Shown here in pieces: positions 8,901 through 16,784 of a stretch of 64,000 bases of DNA. Origin of the DNA: UBA940 sp045613745. GTDB lineage: Bacteria; Bacteroidota; Bacteroidia; Bacteroidales; Rikenellaceae. Location of the stretch: assembly GCA_045613745.1 (NCBI GenBank), contig JAZLBP010000008.1:1-64000 (forward strand), read 5' to 3'. The position numbers and the translations under genes were made by a program. The notes under the pieces are model-generated. The model searched no databases, was not told where the DNA came from, and saw only the letters and a list, made by a program, of their open reading frames with translations. Position 1 is the stretch's first letter. Each line of letters starts with the position of its first letter.

Positions 8901-9626
8901 TTATGCCTTGTTAGTGTATTGTTCAGCTAACTCTTTTTGTAGCATTTCGACTAATTGGGGAACACCCACGGCGCCACGTTCTTTGATATGGGTCAATGGG
9001 TTTTTAATCATAGAAATATTGGGCGTTCCGGGGTCAACCAAATAGATAGGGACCTCTTTGTTGCGTACATAGTAAACCAATGCCGCTGCGGGATAGACCG
9101 CCAACGATGTTCCCACAACTATAAGGATGTCGGCTTGCTCGACTATTTTGCTTGCCAGGTCAAACAGCGGCACATCCTCTCCAAAGAAGACAATGTGTGG
9201 ACGCAACAAAGCACCATCTTCGCCACGTTCGTCAAGGCTTTGCTCCCAGCCCTCGTTGATGTCGTAAATTAGGTCGGGATTCTCCTCCGAACGTAACTTC
9301 ATCAGCTCGCCGTGAAGGTGTACAACACGCTTTGAGCCTGCCTGTTCGTGGAGATTATCGACGTTCTGGGTTATCACACACACGTCAGCCCATTCGTCCA
9401 TCGAGGCAATGGCTGTGTGTCCCGCATTGGGTTTCTTGGTAAGCGACTCCTTGCGGCGCAGATTGTAAAATTCGATAACCTTTGCCCTGTTGTTTTTCAA
9501 TGCCTCGGGCGTGCACACCTCTTCGATGCGATAGTTGGCCCAAAGGCCGTCTGCATCGCGAAAGGTTGCAATGCCGCTATCGGCACTGACTCCAGCTCCC
9601 GTAAATACCACAATTTTCTTTCTCAT
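8901..9626 (-). CDS. NAD-dependent protein deacylase, SIR2 family
   Basis: Removes acyl groups from lysines using NAD+. The protein is 241 aa. Visible motifs are the NAD-binding FTGAGVSADSGIATFRD, TQNVDNLHEQAG (86-97), the catalytic His of HLHGEL (H105) and GTSLAVYPAA. Y54 and R57 (FYNLRR) match the Tyr-x-x-Arg pair that in class III sirtuins such as CobB and SIRT5 binds succinyl or malonyl groups, so desuccinylase activity is plausible. The four zinc-binding cysteines are absent: only C38 and C83 exist, and neither is in the zinc region. Lies upstream of no obvious partner. Confidence 0.92.
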   Translation of the reverse strand: MRKKIVVFTGAGVSADSGIATFRDADGLWANYRIEEVCTPEALKNNRAKVIEFYNLRRKESLTKKPNAGHTAIASMDEWADVCVITQNVDNLHEQAGSKRVVHLHGELMKLRSEENPDLIYDINEGWEQSLDERGEDGALLRPHIVFFGEDVPLFDLASKIVEQADILIVVGTSLAVYPAAALVYYVRNKEVPIYLVDPGTPNISMIKNPLTHIKERGAVGVPQLVEMLQKELAEQYTNKA

Positions 9627-9715
9627 AAGATGTTTTGCTTAAACTTTATGCAAGATACTCTTTTCTTGTTGCATTTCCAAATTGAAGTATGAAAATACTA
9701 CCTATATTACGCAAA

Positions 9716-10312
9716 TTATAATAGATCCCAAATGGGCAAATTATCTGCACCAATAAGTTTTTTAACGAAGTCGTCGGCCTCGGCCTCGTGATGTGGAATA
9801 ACCTCTTGAATAATCTTCTCAACAGCCTCGCGTGTCACCTTGTGACCACCGGGGATGTCGTAGGTGTGCATATAGTATTTTGAGAATATATTTCTATACT
9901 TTACACCGAGGAGCTCATCCTCCGCGGCAAAGCATCCGCAACACAAATTAGCCTCTTCCTCGTCGGTTGTTGCTTTGAGTTGTTGTAGCAATAACTTGTA
10001 GTCGTCGGTAGAATCTTCATAGCCTATAAGCGGTAATTCGACGGCCGGGTCCCAACAAGGATTGATGACGATGCGCGAAACGCCATACAGGAATAGGGTT
10101 AAAAAGCCGCCAAGCGACGAACCTATAACTAAATTAATATTATATTCCTTTATGTACCGTTTGATATATTTGATGGCGCCATTGGGGTTTTCGGGGTTGT
10201 AGTCGATGGTATGTAACTCGTATTTGCTCTTGTCGAGGAGCTCGTCGAATAATGTAAAACTATTGCCTTTGGGCGAGCCATTGTAGCCGTGGATGTATAG
10301 AATTCGTTGCAT
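9716..10312 (-). CDS. YqiA/YcfP-type alpha/beta-fold esterase
   Basis: 198 aa when started at the ATG at 10312, which precedes the first strand (MQRILYIHGYNGSPKG). A longer reading to 10369 adds a stretch with no counterpart in the family. The nucleophile elbow is IGSSLGGF (S66), and the His is probably in IPGGHKVT near the C-terminus. Family members are small cytoplasmic esterases of uncertain substrate. Single gene; the TAAATTTG-type element at 10380 lies on the other strand. Confidence 0.82.
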   Translation of the reverse strand: MQRILYIHGYNGSPKGNSFTLFDELLDKSKYELHTIDYNPENPNGAIKYIKRYIKEYNINLVIGSSLGGFLTLFLYGVSRIVINPCWDPAVELPLIGYEDSTDDYKLLLQQLKATTDEEEANLCCGCFAAEDELLGVKYRNIFSKYYMHTYDIPGGHKVTREAVEKIIQEVIPHHEAEADDFVKKLIGADNLPIWDLL

Positions 10313-10379
10313 GGTTGTATGCGCTTTTAATTGCATTGTAAATATAGAAATTGTTCCAAAAAAATTCAAAAAAAAGAAT

Positions 10380-10387
10380 TAAATTTG
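10380..10387 (+). promoter_or_regulatory. Putative -7 element upstream of orphan gene
   Basis: TAAATTTG fits the TAnnTTTG consensus, followed by a G-rich step. It stands 106 bases before the ATG at 10494 and marks the left end of the AT-rich island. Confidence 0.4.
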
Positions 10388-10493
10388 CGAAAGACGAGTA
10401 CCCTTAACCTTTCAGTATGTATGTAAAATTGGGTGGCTCTTTGAAATTTTCAACCATAGTTTCTATGTTTTATGTGGACTAAAACTTACAACT

Positions 10494-10979
10494 ATGGTTA
10501 TAATTGATGAAAATGGGAATAAGGTAAATATTTGGACGGAGATCCGTATTGATACCAACACCTGCGAGGTTGTTGAGGAGGAACACAAGATAATCCTAGC
10601 TATGGCTTGTGATTGGGCGCATTGGCGTTTGAGGGTAATGTGCGACAATAGTGACTTCTGCGATATTTGTCAACAGACACTCTTTATCTATGCTTCGGAT
10701 GAGATTTTGCAGAGTGTGGAGAAACTTTTGGAGAGTATAGCAAAGCACTGCAATGGTGATGCGAAAGTTGGCACAGATAAACTGCATATACCTTTGTCGC
10801 AATTTATTCGTGTGATGGTGGGTAGTGAGCCTTGCAGTGGTACGTTGCTTCGCAAAACTAAGCTTCCTGCGGGCGTGTTGGCGCTTCTTACGGATTGCGA
10901 CGTCGCAAGTGCCAAACTCCTATGTGATGCGCTTTTTGAGATATTTCCTGAAATAGACTATATTGAAATTTGCGACTAA
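10494..10979 (+). CDS. Uncharacterised 161-aa protein, cysteine-rich
   Basis: No family recognised. A soluble-looking protein of 161 aa with many cysteines (including CDICQQ) and an N-terminal beta hairpin MVIIDENGNKVNIWTEIRID. There is no signal peptide or membrane segment. It is AT-richer than the core genes and sits alone at the left end of the accessory island, behind a -7-like element. Coding potential is supported by length, the absence of an overlapping better frame and a preceding promoter-like site. Confidence 0.6.
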   Translation: MVIIDENGNKVNIWTEIRIDTNTCEVVEEEHKIILAMACDWAHWRLRVMCDNSDFCDICQQTLFIYASDEILQSVEKLLESIAKHCNGDAKVGTDKLHIPLSQFIRVMVGSEPCSGTLLRKTKLPAGVLALLTDCDVASAKLLCDALFEIFPEIDYIEICD

Positions 10980-11084
10980 ATAGCTCGCTCCCCACGCGCA
11001 GGTACACTACAAAGGCTACAAGATGTTGTTGAAGTCTTGGCAGTTTGTTCTATATAATAAATGTAAAACTAAACAATCTACACT

Positions 11085-11381
11085 ATGATATTCACTCCGG
11101 TAATTCTTAACAAAGCACAGCATATCGTTAATAAGATAAAGAAGAACTGTAACTGCTTTGCAGATGTCTGGGTACTATGCAATGAGGCGCTTGTTGATAC
11201 AGAGTTTGAGTCCTTAATTGATGAGTCTGATAGTACGATGTTTGCGTTCGAGATAGTTGTGGATGGTAATATTACTCCTTATATGAAGAACCAGGTTGTA
11301 TACCTTAATGAGTGGCTTCAGATGTATAATAAGAGTAACGGTACCAAGTTTACTTGCATCTCAATTTTTAATAACTTGTAG
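11085..11381 (+). CDS. Uncharacterised 98-aa protein
   Basis: No family recognised. A small cytoplasmic protein beginning MIFTPVILNKAQHIVNKIKK and ending in TKFTCISIFNNL. It is alpha/beta in composition with an acidic middle (LIDESDSTMFAFE). The start at 11085 follows an AT-rich spacer of about 100 bases. Neighbours on both sides are equally orphan, and the spacing suggests separate transcription units. Confidence 0.6.
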   Translation: MIFTPVILNKAQHIVNKIKKNCNCFADVWVLCNEALVDTEFESLIDESDSTMFAFEIVVDGNITPYMKNQVVYLNEWLQMYNKSNGTKFTCISIFNNL

Positions 11382-11467
11382 TCCTGCAACGATATAAAAA
11401 AAACTTCCTCTTTTTTGAATTTTTAGTTGTCGGGTTCTATTTTGAGAAAGTGATAAACTTTATAAAT

Positions 11468-11806
11468 ATGGAAAGATTTGATTTTCATCCACAAAAGAGA
11501 GTGTTTGTTGCAGGCTCGAATCGTGTCTATATAGGAGCTTTGCCGATGCACTTGGCAAATAAAGAGCTGCCCGAAGATGTTGCACGTGTGGCGTTGTTTC
11601 GTCTTGCCGAAAGAGATGGTTGTGCACTTGTTTTTAAGGGTGGCGATTTCTATGCAACTTCATATCCTGGCAAAGTGTTGAAGAGTCAAAATACAGGTGT
11701 GGAAACGTGCTTTGTTATCTATAAGGGTGCTCGCATACAGCTTGAGGCAACAAATTATATGATGGGCGGCAGACGCCTCTCAAAGAGTAGACAGGGGAAG
11801 CAATAG
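11468..11806 (+). CDS. Uncharacterised 112-aa basic protein
   Basis: No family recognised. ATG 11468 (MERFDFHPQKRVFVAGSNRV) is preferred to a GTG 18 bases upstream. The protein is rich in beta-strand-like segments (RVYIGALPM, TCFVIYKGARIQLEA) and ends in a basic tail (RRLSKSRQGKQ) that could contact nucleic acid. That is only a composition-based guess. It lies just before the leader of the nuclease gene and points the same way. Confidence 0.6.
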   Translation: MERFDFHPQKRVFVAGSNRVYIGALPMHLANKELPEDVARVALFRLAERDGCALVFKGGDFYATSYPGKVLKSQNTGVETCFVIYKGARIQLEATNYMMGGRRLSKSRQGKQ

Positions 11807-11849
11807 TAAAAAAAAGTTTGTTAGATAGCACATTCAGCTAAATGTTTGT

Positions 11850-12008
11850 TATATTTGTAGTAATATACTATTTACGCGGAAAGTGTAAGTTTATTCTCGA
11901 TAGAGGCTATTAATACCAATCTATCTGAAATAAGTTTTCAGCACCACGCTTTCTCTTCTTTACTAATTACCATTAAGGTGCTGGGTGGTGTGTAACTTAC
12001 TCCTCGTT
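11850..12008 (+). promoter_or_regulatory. Promoter and long structured leader of the nuclease gene
   Basis: TATATTTG at 11850-11857 fits the Bacteroidetes -7 element, which would give a leader of about 145 bases. Two inverted repeats can fold in it: GATAG/CTATC (11899-11903 with 11921-11925, plus GG/CC inside) and CAGCACC/GGTGCTG (11939-11945 with 11977-11983). No known riboswitch pattern is recognised. The folding is read by eye only. Confidence 0.4.
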
Positions 12009-13442
12009 ATGAGTAATACTGAACAAAAGCCGAATGAGGGTGAGGCTATCGTCCTTAATCGAATGTATGTGGGTGACTATCTGTCGACAAACCTTGGTCA
12101 CGAAGTAATCAATATGTTTCAAGCTGATAATGGTTCACATTATCTGTATCTTAATGCTTATGGTAATTTTAGTGATACCCATTCTGGACAAATTGGCTAT
12201 ATGCTCCTTGTGAAATATCACACTGAGGGCGTGCTTGAAGTTGTTGGCAAAGCGGAGGGGTTAACGGATGTGGCTGGTGTAAATGTTACATTAAGTCAAG
12301 ATTACAAGAGTGTCAATCCGGATGTGTCACAAGTACAGAACGACTATATCGAGGCAGAGAAAATTACTTATGGAGGTGTTTCTATTAGGAAAATATTTAA
12401 TGATGCTGAACAGCAGAATATCTTCATTACATACAAAGCCGCCCGTCTATACCGTCCTAATAGGCCGATATTCATTGGTTATGGTGTTGAGGCTGATGTG
12501 GTGCTGACAGGCTATCGACAAGCCAAGACCTCCCTTAAAACCTATGTGTATCCTGAAGGTACATTTAAGGGCGATCAGAAGAAAGAAAATGTTGAGGAAA
12601 AGAAGGCGGACTATAAAAAGTTGCGTGAACTGATTGAGAAAGATGGTTTATGGGAAGAGTCCAAAGAACGAATAGACGATGAGTTGTTAAAGATAAAGAA
12701 TCGCGAAGTGTCCATCTTTGACATCTGTCAAATACAGAATGACGAAAATCGCTTCTCGTATGCACTTGCTTATTTTATGACGCGACCTCAATATAGGAGT
12801 CTATGGCGAAATTTCTTCAAGCAGTATGGCGTAGAATTGGGCGAAAATTACACGGTTGCTCGTGAAGAGTCAGCTAAAATAGATAAAAAAGATACCGAGG
12901 CTGCCAAGAAACCGAGTGGAGGTCGCATTGATTTGCTTATTCGTGACGAGAAAAATATTATTGTCATAGAGAATAAGATAAAGTCGGATATTAATACTAT
13001 TGAAACAGACAGAGCAAAAGAGAATGAGATAAAAGAGAGTGAGAAGAAAGAGAATAAGGAAACGAATGAAGAACAGCGCGAATTAGCGAAAGAATCTATC
13101 ACCCAATTAGATAGGTATGTTAATTATGTATGCTGGTGTGTAAAAGGAGAGGCTCCGTCAAAAGAAAAACCCGATGTCGGTAAGACTCCACATTTCTTTA
13201 TCCTGACTCCGAATTATAATATTCCAGAGATCAGTGAGGAGATGAAGGAATATTATAAGATTATTACATATCGTGGTTTGTACGACTTTCTGAAAATAAC
13301 ATCAGCTGTTCAAGAAGATTCCAACTTTAAGGCTTTCTTCGAGGCGATGCATCGTCATACTCACAACAATGTGAACGACTATCTCTACTACGAAATGATG
13401 GAAAAGTTTATTCAGCGTATTAAAGAGGCTACTGATAAATAA
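12009..13442 (+). CDS. Two-domain protein with C-terminal PD-(D/E)XK nuclease
   Basis: 477 aa from ATG 12009; an earlier ATG would add eight hydrophobic residues. The C-terminal part (about 225-477) has the PD-(D/E)XK core: RIDLLI with D308, then VIENKIK with E321 and K323, and a downstream Gln (ITQLDRYV, Q366), the pattern of the PDDEXK_4-like restriction-fold nucleases. A very charged insertion (about 333-360) follows the catalytic strand. The N-terminal part (about 10-185) is a separate beta-rich domain opening with VLNRMYVGDYLSTNLGHEVIN, of unknown role and possibly a sensor or substrate-binding module. There is no methyltransferase or helicase beside it. Defence is an inference. Confidence 0.78.
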   Translation: MSNTEQKPNEGEAIVLNRMYVGDYLSTNLGHEVINMFQADNGSHYLYLNAYGNFSDTHSGQIGYMLLVKYHTEGVLEVVGKAEGLTDVAGVNVTLSQDYKSVNPDVSQVQNDYIEAEKITYGGVSIRKIFNDAEQQNIFITYKAARLYRPNRPIFIGYGVEADVVLTGYRQAKTSLKTYVYPEGTFKGDQKKENVEEKKADYKKLRELIEKDGLWEESKERIDDELLKIKNREVSIFDICQIQNDENRFSYALAYFMTRPQYRSLWRNFFKQYGVELGENYTVAREESAKIDKKDTEAAKKPSGGRIDLLIRDEKNIIVIENKIKSDINTIETDRAKENEIKESEKKENKETNEEQRELAKESITQLDRYVNYVCWCVKGEAPSKEKPDVGKTPHFFILTPNYNIPEISEEMKEYYKIITYRGLYDFLKITSAVQEDSNFKAFFEAMHRHTHNNVNDYLYYEMMEKFIQRIKEATDK

Positions 13443-13460
13443 AATAACATTAAGACATTT

Positions 13461-13640
13461 GTGACTAATAGCCACAACACCGCAGATCACAACAAATTGA
13501 TCAAAGGTATCAACAAGTTCTTGGCAGAGAACGATGTAGAAGTTGTAGATATCAAGTATTCAACTTGCAGCTGCATTGATCCTATGGGTAAAATTCATTG
13601 GATTCCCACAGCATTGATGATTTACAAGGATAAGCAGTAA
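13461..13640 (+). CDS. Cse60-like small protein with no ATG start
   Basis: An open frame of 59 codons from GTG 13461 to TAA 13638. The stretch KGINKFLAENDVEVVDIKYS and the end IPTALMIYKDK resemble the small Cse60 family first named in Bacillus sporulation, with function unknown in Bacteroidetes. The homology appears to extend four codons further upstream (IKTF, to ATT 13449), where an ATG would be expected and ATT is found. It is in frame with, and six codons after, the stop of the nuclease gene. It may use GTG or ATT, or be a decayed copy. Confidence 0.55.
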   Translation: MTNSHNTADHNKLIKGINKFLAENDVEVVDIKYSTCSCIDPMGKIHWIPTALMIYKDKQ

Positions 13641-13675
13641 TATATCTGGCAATTAATAGTAGGGTAGGGCAAACA

Positions 13676-13705
13676 AAAAGCACGACCCGAAAGAATCGTG
13701 CTTTG
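13676..13705. terminator. Intrinsic terminator hairpin
   Basis: Inverted repeat AAAGCACGA / TCGTGCTTT (ending at 13704) with a short loop between two convergent genes. The same stem sequence reappears in the terminator at 17131. Confidence 0.75.
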
Positions 13706-13736
13706 GTTGGATATGTTATCTAAACTTAAACTCTAT

Positions 13737-14810
13737 CTACTCGCCATTCTCTCGATCTAGGCGTTCGATATTTTTGTTTCGTATCTTTATCTCCCAATCG
13801 ATTGGTAGCATAGACAAGAAGAAATCGCGGATAAATCTTCTGCGTCCAACTCTGCGAACATTCTTTCCTATTCCGATATGGTCAATCATAGAGTCTACTA
13901 CGGATTTGTTCAAAGCACGGTAGGCAAGTGCAATTCCACCCCACAAAAAGGTAATTAACAAGGTGAACATCCACCAAACCATATAGTAGTGACCAAGTGA
14001 TTCTGCTGGTGGATTGTAGCCATAATAAACAACATTTATAATGGTTAAGAGCGTACCGATGATAAAACCTCCATTGATCCACGGACGACCGGCTGCGCGT
14101 CTTTCGCTTATTTTGGTAACTCCGAGGGGTTCATTTGGTATGTTGCACCACAGCCATTGTGTGAGGTACAAGCCCGAGGTTATCGAAATTAACAACTTTC
14201 CTTTAAGTGTCCAACCGTCAACAACACCTAACCACCAGACAAGGCCTATGACGACCAAAAGTACAAAGATATGGAACAGCACTATTCGGCGGTCACGGCG
14301 AAACTTCTCATCGTGAATCTCCAAAGTGCGTTCCAGCGACTTTTGCAAAGTTATCAGAGCATCCGGATCTCGCTCCTCCTCTGCTACCTCTTCGTCTTGA
14401 GTGGTCGACTTTGGGATGTCAACTTTGACAGATCTGGAGTGGGTGAATACAACCTCTTTGTCTTGGTTGAATAGCGTGAATGTAAACTTGTTGTCTACGA
14501 CAAGCTCCTCGTCGTAGTATAACGCCTTCACATACTCCTCGCCCTCCTGCTTCAAGATCTTGTCAGCCAAAGTTTTAATGCTCTTGTATTTTTCCAAATG
14601 GTATGTGCCTCGATGCTCCATCTCGTACTCCGACATATCGAAGTCCTCGTCCACATCATCGGGCGAAACTTCAAAGCAGTAGAGCTCATTCCCCGAAAAT
14701 GTGAATGGGAAATTGTACTCGGATACCATCTCCTCATCATCGATGTTGGTGGTCTTGCAACTGATGAATATCAATACGCCCTCTAAATCTTTTACATCAA
14801 CATTCTCCAT
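13737..14810 (-). CDS. Uncharacterised membrane protein with four transmembrane segments
   Basis: 357 aa from ATG 14810 (MENVDVKDLEG). A longer reading begins inside the probable -7 element at 14840 and is rejected. The N-terminal half (to about 165) is an acidic soluble domain with VLIFISCKTTNIDDEEM. A predicted helix and four membrane segments follow (for example HIFVLLVVIGLVWWLGVV and MVWWMFTLLITFLWGGIAL), and the tail is basic. No family recognised. It is a soluble sensor-like domain on a membrane anchor inside the accessory island. Confidence 0.68.
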   Translation of the reverse strand: MENVDVKDLEGVLIFISCKTTNIDDEEMVSEYNFPFTFSGNELYCFEVSPDDVDEDFDMSEYEMEHRGTYHLEKYKSIKTLADKILKQEGEEYVKALYYDEELVVDNKFTFTLFNQDKEVVFTHSRSVKVDIPKSTTQDEEVAEEERDPDALITLQKSLERTLEIHDEKFRRDRRIVLFHIFVLLVVIGLVWWLGVVDGWTLKGKLLISITSGLYLTQWLWCNIPNEPLGVTKISERRAAGRPWINGGFIIGTLLTIINVVYYGYNPPAESLGHYYMVWWMFTLLITFLWGGIALAYRALNKSVVDSMIDHIGIGKNVRRVGRRRFIRDFFLSMLPIDWEIKIRNKNIERLDRENGE

Positions 14811-14813
14811 AAT

Positions 14814-14865
14814 CTGCAAATTTTTTGAATCTAACTTCACAAAGGTAGTAATTTTTGTCTATAGC
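14814..14865 (-). repeat. Leader-type repeat, copy A
   Basis: The block running CTGCAAATTTT...AAAGGTAGTA...TTTTTGTCTA is closely matched by 15739-15791. It contains the probable promoter of the membrane protein gene. Confidence 0.55.
14840..14847 (-). promoter_or_regulatory. Putative -7 element of the four-helix membrane protein gene
   Basis: TACCTTTG on the minus strand, 29 bases before ATG 14810. It lies in a sequence block repeated near 15770. Confidence 0.5.
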
Positions 14866-14985
14866 TCTAAGTCTGACCAAAAGGCTTTGATCCACGCACC
14901 TAATATAGTACTTTTTCGAAAAATTTCAAAAAAAAAGATCAGCATTTTGACAGCATATTCAGGTTTTATACCCCCATAGTAGCCG

Positions 14986-15563
14986 TTAGACAATCTCCTC
15001 CCAGCCCTTCTTGATATTGTCGGCAATCTCGCTCTCGAAGATGCTCATTATCTGCTCCTGGCTGCTGCTGAAGGCCATATCGCGCTTGATAAGTTCCTTG
15101 CGCGTTGAGCTGTATTCGGTGTGATAGAATACATAGGCAGGATAGTCGCCACTCGACTCCTTGTTGCTCTTCCAAACCAAGAACTTGTGGATCATAACCT
15201 TATCTTTGACCACCTTCTTAATACGCGACGCGCCATCAACTCACTCTTCTCTAGTACCGAGGTGCTAACCTCAGGCTCCTCGAATGGACATAGGTCAGTA
15301 AGCTGCGATAGGCGAATATCGCTCACCGAGGCGCTCTTATCGGTCATTCACAACACCTGGGGTTTTGGTGGAGATATCCTACTTACATCAGTACCGCACT
15401 CTCTACAAAACTTATCCTGTGGTTTCAGTAAATATCCACACTTTGGACAATTGGGCTCAAACTTTACTTGATGACCACATTCATGACAAAACTTATCGTG
15501 TGGAGAAATTTTGCCTTTTCCACAGTATTCACACCACTTATTTCTCGATATCTGCAATTTCAT
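14986..15563 (-). pseudogene. Broken zinc-ribbon protein gene
   Basis: Reading the minus strand from ATG 15563, the first 71 codons give a double zinc ribbon with four CxxC pairs (CEYCG, FCHECG, CPKCG, FCRECG). A TGA at 15348-15350 then stops the frame and is followed at once, in the same frame, by ATG and about 40 more sensible codons (MTDKSASVSDIRLSQL). From about 15240 the sense jumps to another frame that reads VDGASRIKKVVKDKV and on to WEEIV at 14986. One in-frame stop and one frameshift point to a decayed gene. Two separate overlapping small genes are a weaker alternative. Confidence 0.6.
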
Positions 15564-15738
15564 AGTTTAGCAAATTTTATTTGTTAGATTTTCTTTTTTT
15601 CTTGGCATTTGGCTTACAATTCGTATCTCTTATGCGATATTCTAGATAGCTCACGACTGATAATCTATCTATAGCTTCTTCATCGTTGTAAAAGTTTTAA
15701 TCTATTCTGCCTCTAATATAGAAACTTTTCAAAAAAAA

Positions 15739-15791
15739 CTGCAAATTTTCTGAAAAATATACTCATAAAGGTAGTATTTTTATCTAAATTG
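15739..15791 (-). repeat. Leader-type repeat, copy B
   Basis: Matches 14814-14865 at most positions (CTGCAAATTTTCTGA, AAAGGTAGTA, TTTTTATCTA). No gene directly follows it on the minus strand for about 175 bases, so it may be the upstream region of a lost or duplicated gene. Confidence 0.5.
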
Positions 15792-15881
15792 TTCTACTAA
15801 ATTCAAGAAAATTAGCCTGTTGAGTCTACATCGTAGCAATAATAGTGATGGTTGGCGGGCTCTGCGCTTTTGGGAAAATTG

Positions 15882-15914
15882 TTTGCGAGAGAGAGAAAAA
15901 GATTACTATATTTG
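15882..15914 (+). promoter_or_regulatory. Promoter of the tandem small-gene array
   Basis: TTTG (15882-15885), 21 bases, then TATATTTG (15907-15914): a near-consensus Bacteroidetes promoter. It lies inside a longer open frame, which argues that translation of the first gene begins downstream at 15955. Confidence 0.65.
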
Positions 15915-15954
15915 TGGTAGAAATTTCCTCGATAGGATTACAAACACAAGAGAT

Positions 15955-16380
15955 ATGGATAGTGTTTATGATGGAATAATGGATACGCTCAAGTTCGTGG
16001 TCGATGGCGAAAATGCCAAGAAGATGTACGACATTTTGAAGGAGTCGTATATCGGCAAACACAAGAAATTGCCACCTTCGCAAAGCAAATACGGCTATGA
16101 ATATGAAATAGATTATAAATATGATGATGGAGTGCTCTATATCGAGGAGCGCGTCACTAAAAGTCGTGCTGGCTTTGTCGAAGAAGTTCTCGACTTCTTT
16201 ATCCCTTATGATAGCTATTATGTCTTAAAAGAGCGCAGTCGAGCTGGCGAACCTCTGTTCTACGAAGTTCGAGACGATGAGGGCAAATACTTTGTACGAC
16301 CACCAAAGACCGAGTATGAACTACAAGAGGAAGCGGAGTATGAAAAGCAACAAACGAATGCTGATAATTTGCCATTTTAA
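15955..16380 (+). CDS. Small protein, copy 1 of a tandem family with motif D-x-EGKYF-x-x-P
   Basis: 141 aa. Shares with the next two genes an N-terminal segment (copy 1 VVDGENAKKMYDI), a middle hydrophobic strand pair (YEIDYKYDDGVLYIEER) and the C-terminal motif DDEGKYFVRPPKTEYELQ, then a short tail ending NLPF. No signal peptide and no known family. The upstream promoter and the alignment with copies 2 and 3 decide the start. The array (copies 17 and 12 bases apart) looks like one operon. Arrays of diverging small paralogues are typical of immunity or antitoxin genes, but no toxin is seen nearby. Confidence 0.65.
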   Translation: MDSVYDGIMDTLKFVVDGENAKKMYDILKESYIGKHKKLPPSQSKYGYEYEIDYKYDDGVLYIEERVTKSRAGFVEEVLDFFIPYDSYYVLKERSRAGEPLFYEVRDDEGKYFVRPPKTEYELQEEAEYEKQQTNADNLPF

Positions 16381-16397
16381 TTAAAGGGGATAAGGTT

Positions 16398-16784
16398 ATG
16401 AGCTTGAATGAAATCGATATTATTAAATATGCAATAGAGGGCGATAATGCAATGAAACTCTATGAGATAGTAGTCAACTTACGCACCTATAAGGAGTTTT
16501 TGGATTGAATAAAACTGGATTATCGCAATGGTGTGCTAATAGTTACCCTGGTAAGCTATAGCGACACAGATTTCTATCATTTTACCGAATTCACACTCCC
16601 GTTTATTATTGGCAAGGCGGACTATGAACTTGGTTATTCAATCGATTTAAATAGTGGCAAAATTGCTGACTGGGGAACAAACGACACAGAGGGTAAATAC
16701 TTTGTTCGCCCGTCAAAGACCCAATTGGAAATTGCGCTAGATATAAAGTGTGAGCAGATGAAGAAAGATTTGCCGTTTAATTAA
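16398..16784 (+). pseudogene. Copy 2 of the tandem family, interrupted by an in-frame TGA
   Basis: ATG 16398 opens a frame with YAIEGDNAMKLYEIVVNL, matching copies 1 and 3. TGA at 16506-16508 (codon 37) stops it, but the same frame continues without further stops through TDFYHFTEFTLPFII and the family motif DTEGKYFVRPSKTQLEI to KKDLPFN and TAA 16782-16784. A single base change would restore a 128-aa protein. A GTG or internal start after the stop could still express the C-terminal part. Confidence 0.75.

Noticed and set aside
11940..11985. Type III toxin-antitoxin RNA repeats in the nuclease leader
   Set aside because: Only one hairpin, no tandem repeat units, and the downstream protein is a PD-(D/E)XK nuclease, not a ToxN-like RNase.
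15820..15954. N-terminal extension of the first tandem gene
   Set aside because: A near-consensus promoter (15882-15914) lies within it and the paralogues have no matching residues.
16506..16508. Possible selenocysteine codon in copy 2 of the tandem family
   Set aside because: The paralogues have no Cys or TGA at this place and no SECIS-like hairpin is evident; a nonsense mutation is simpler.
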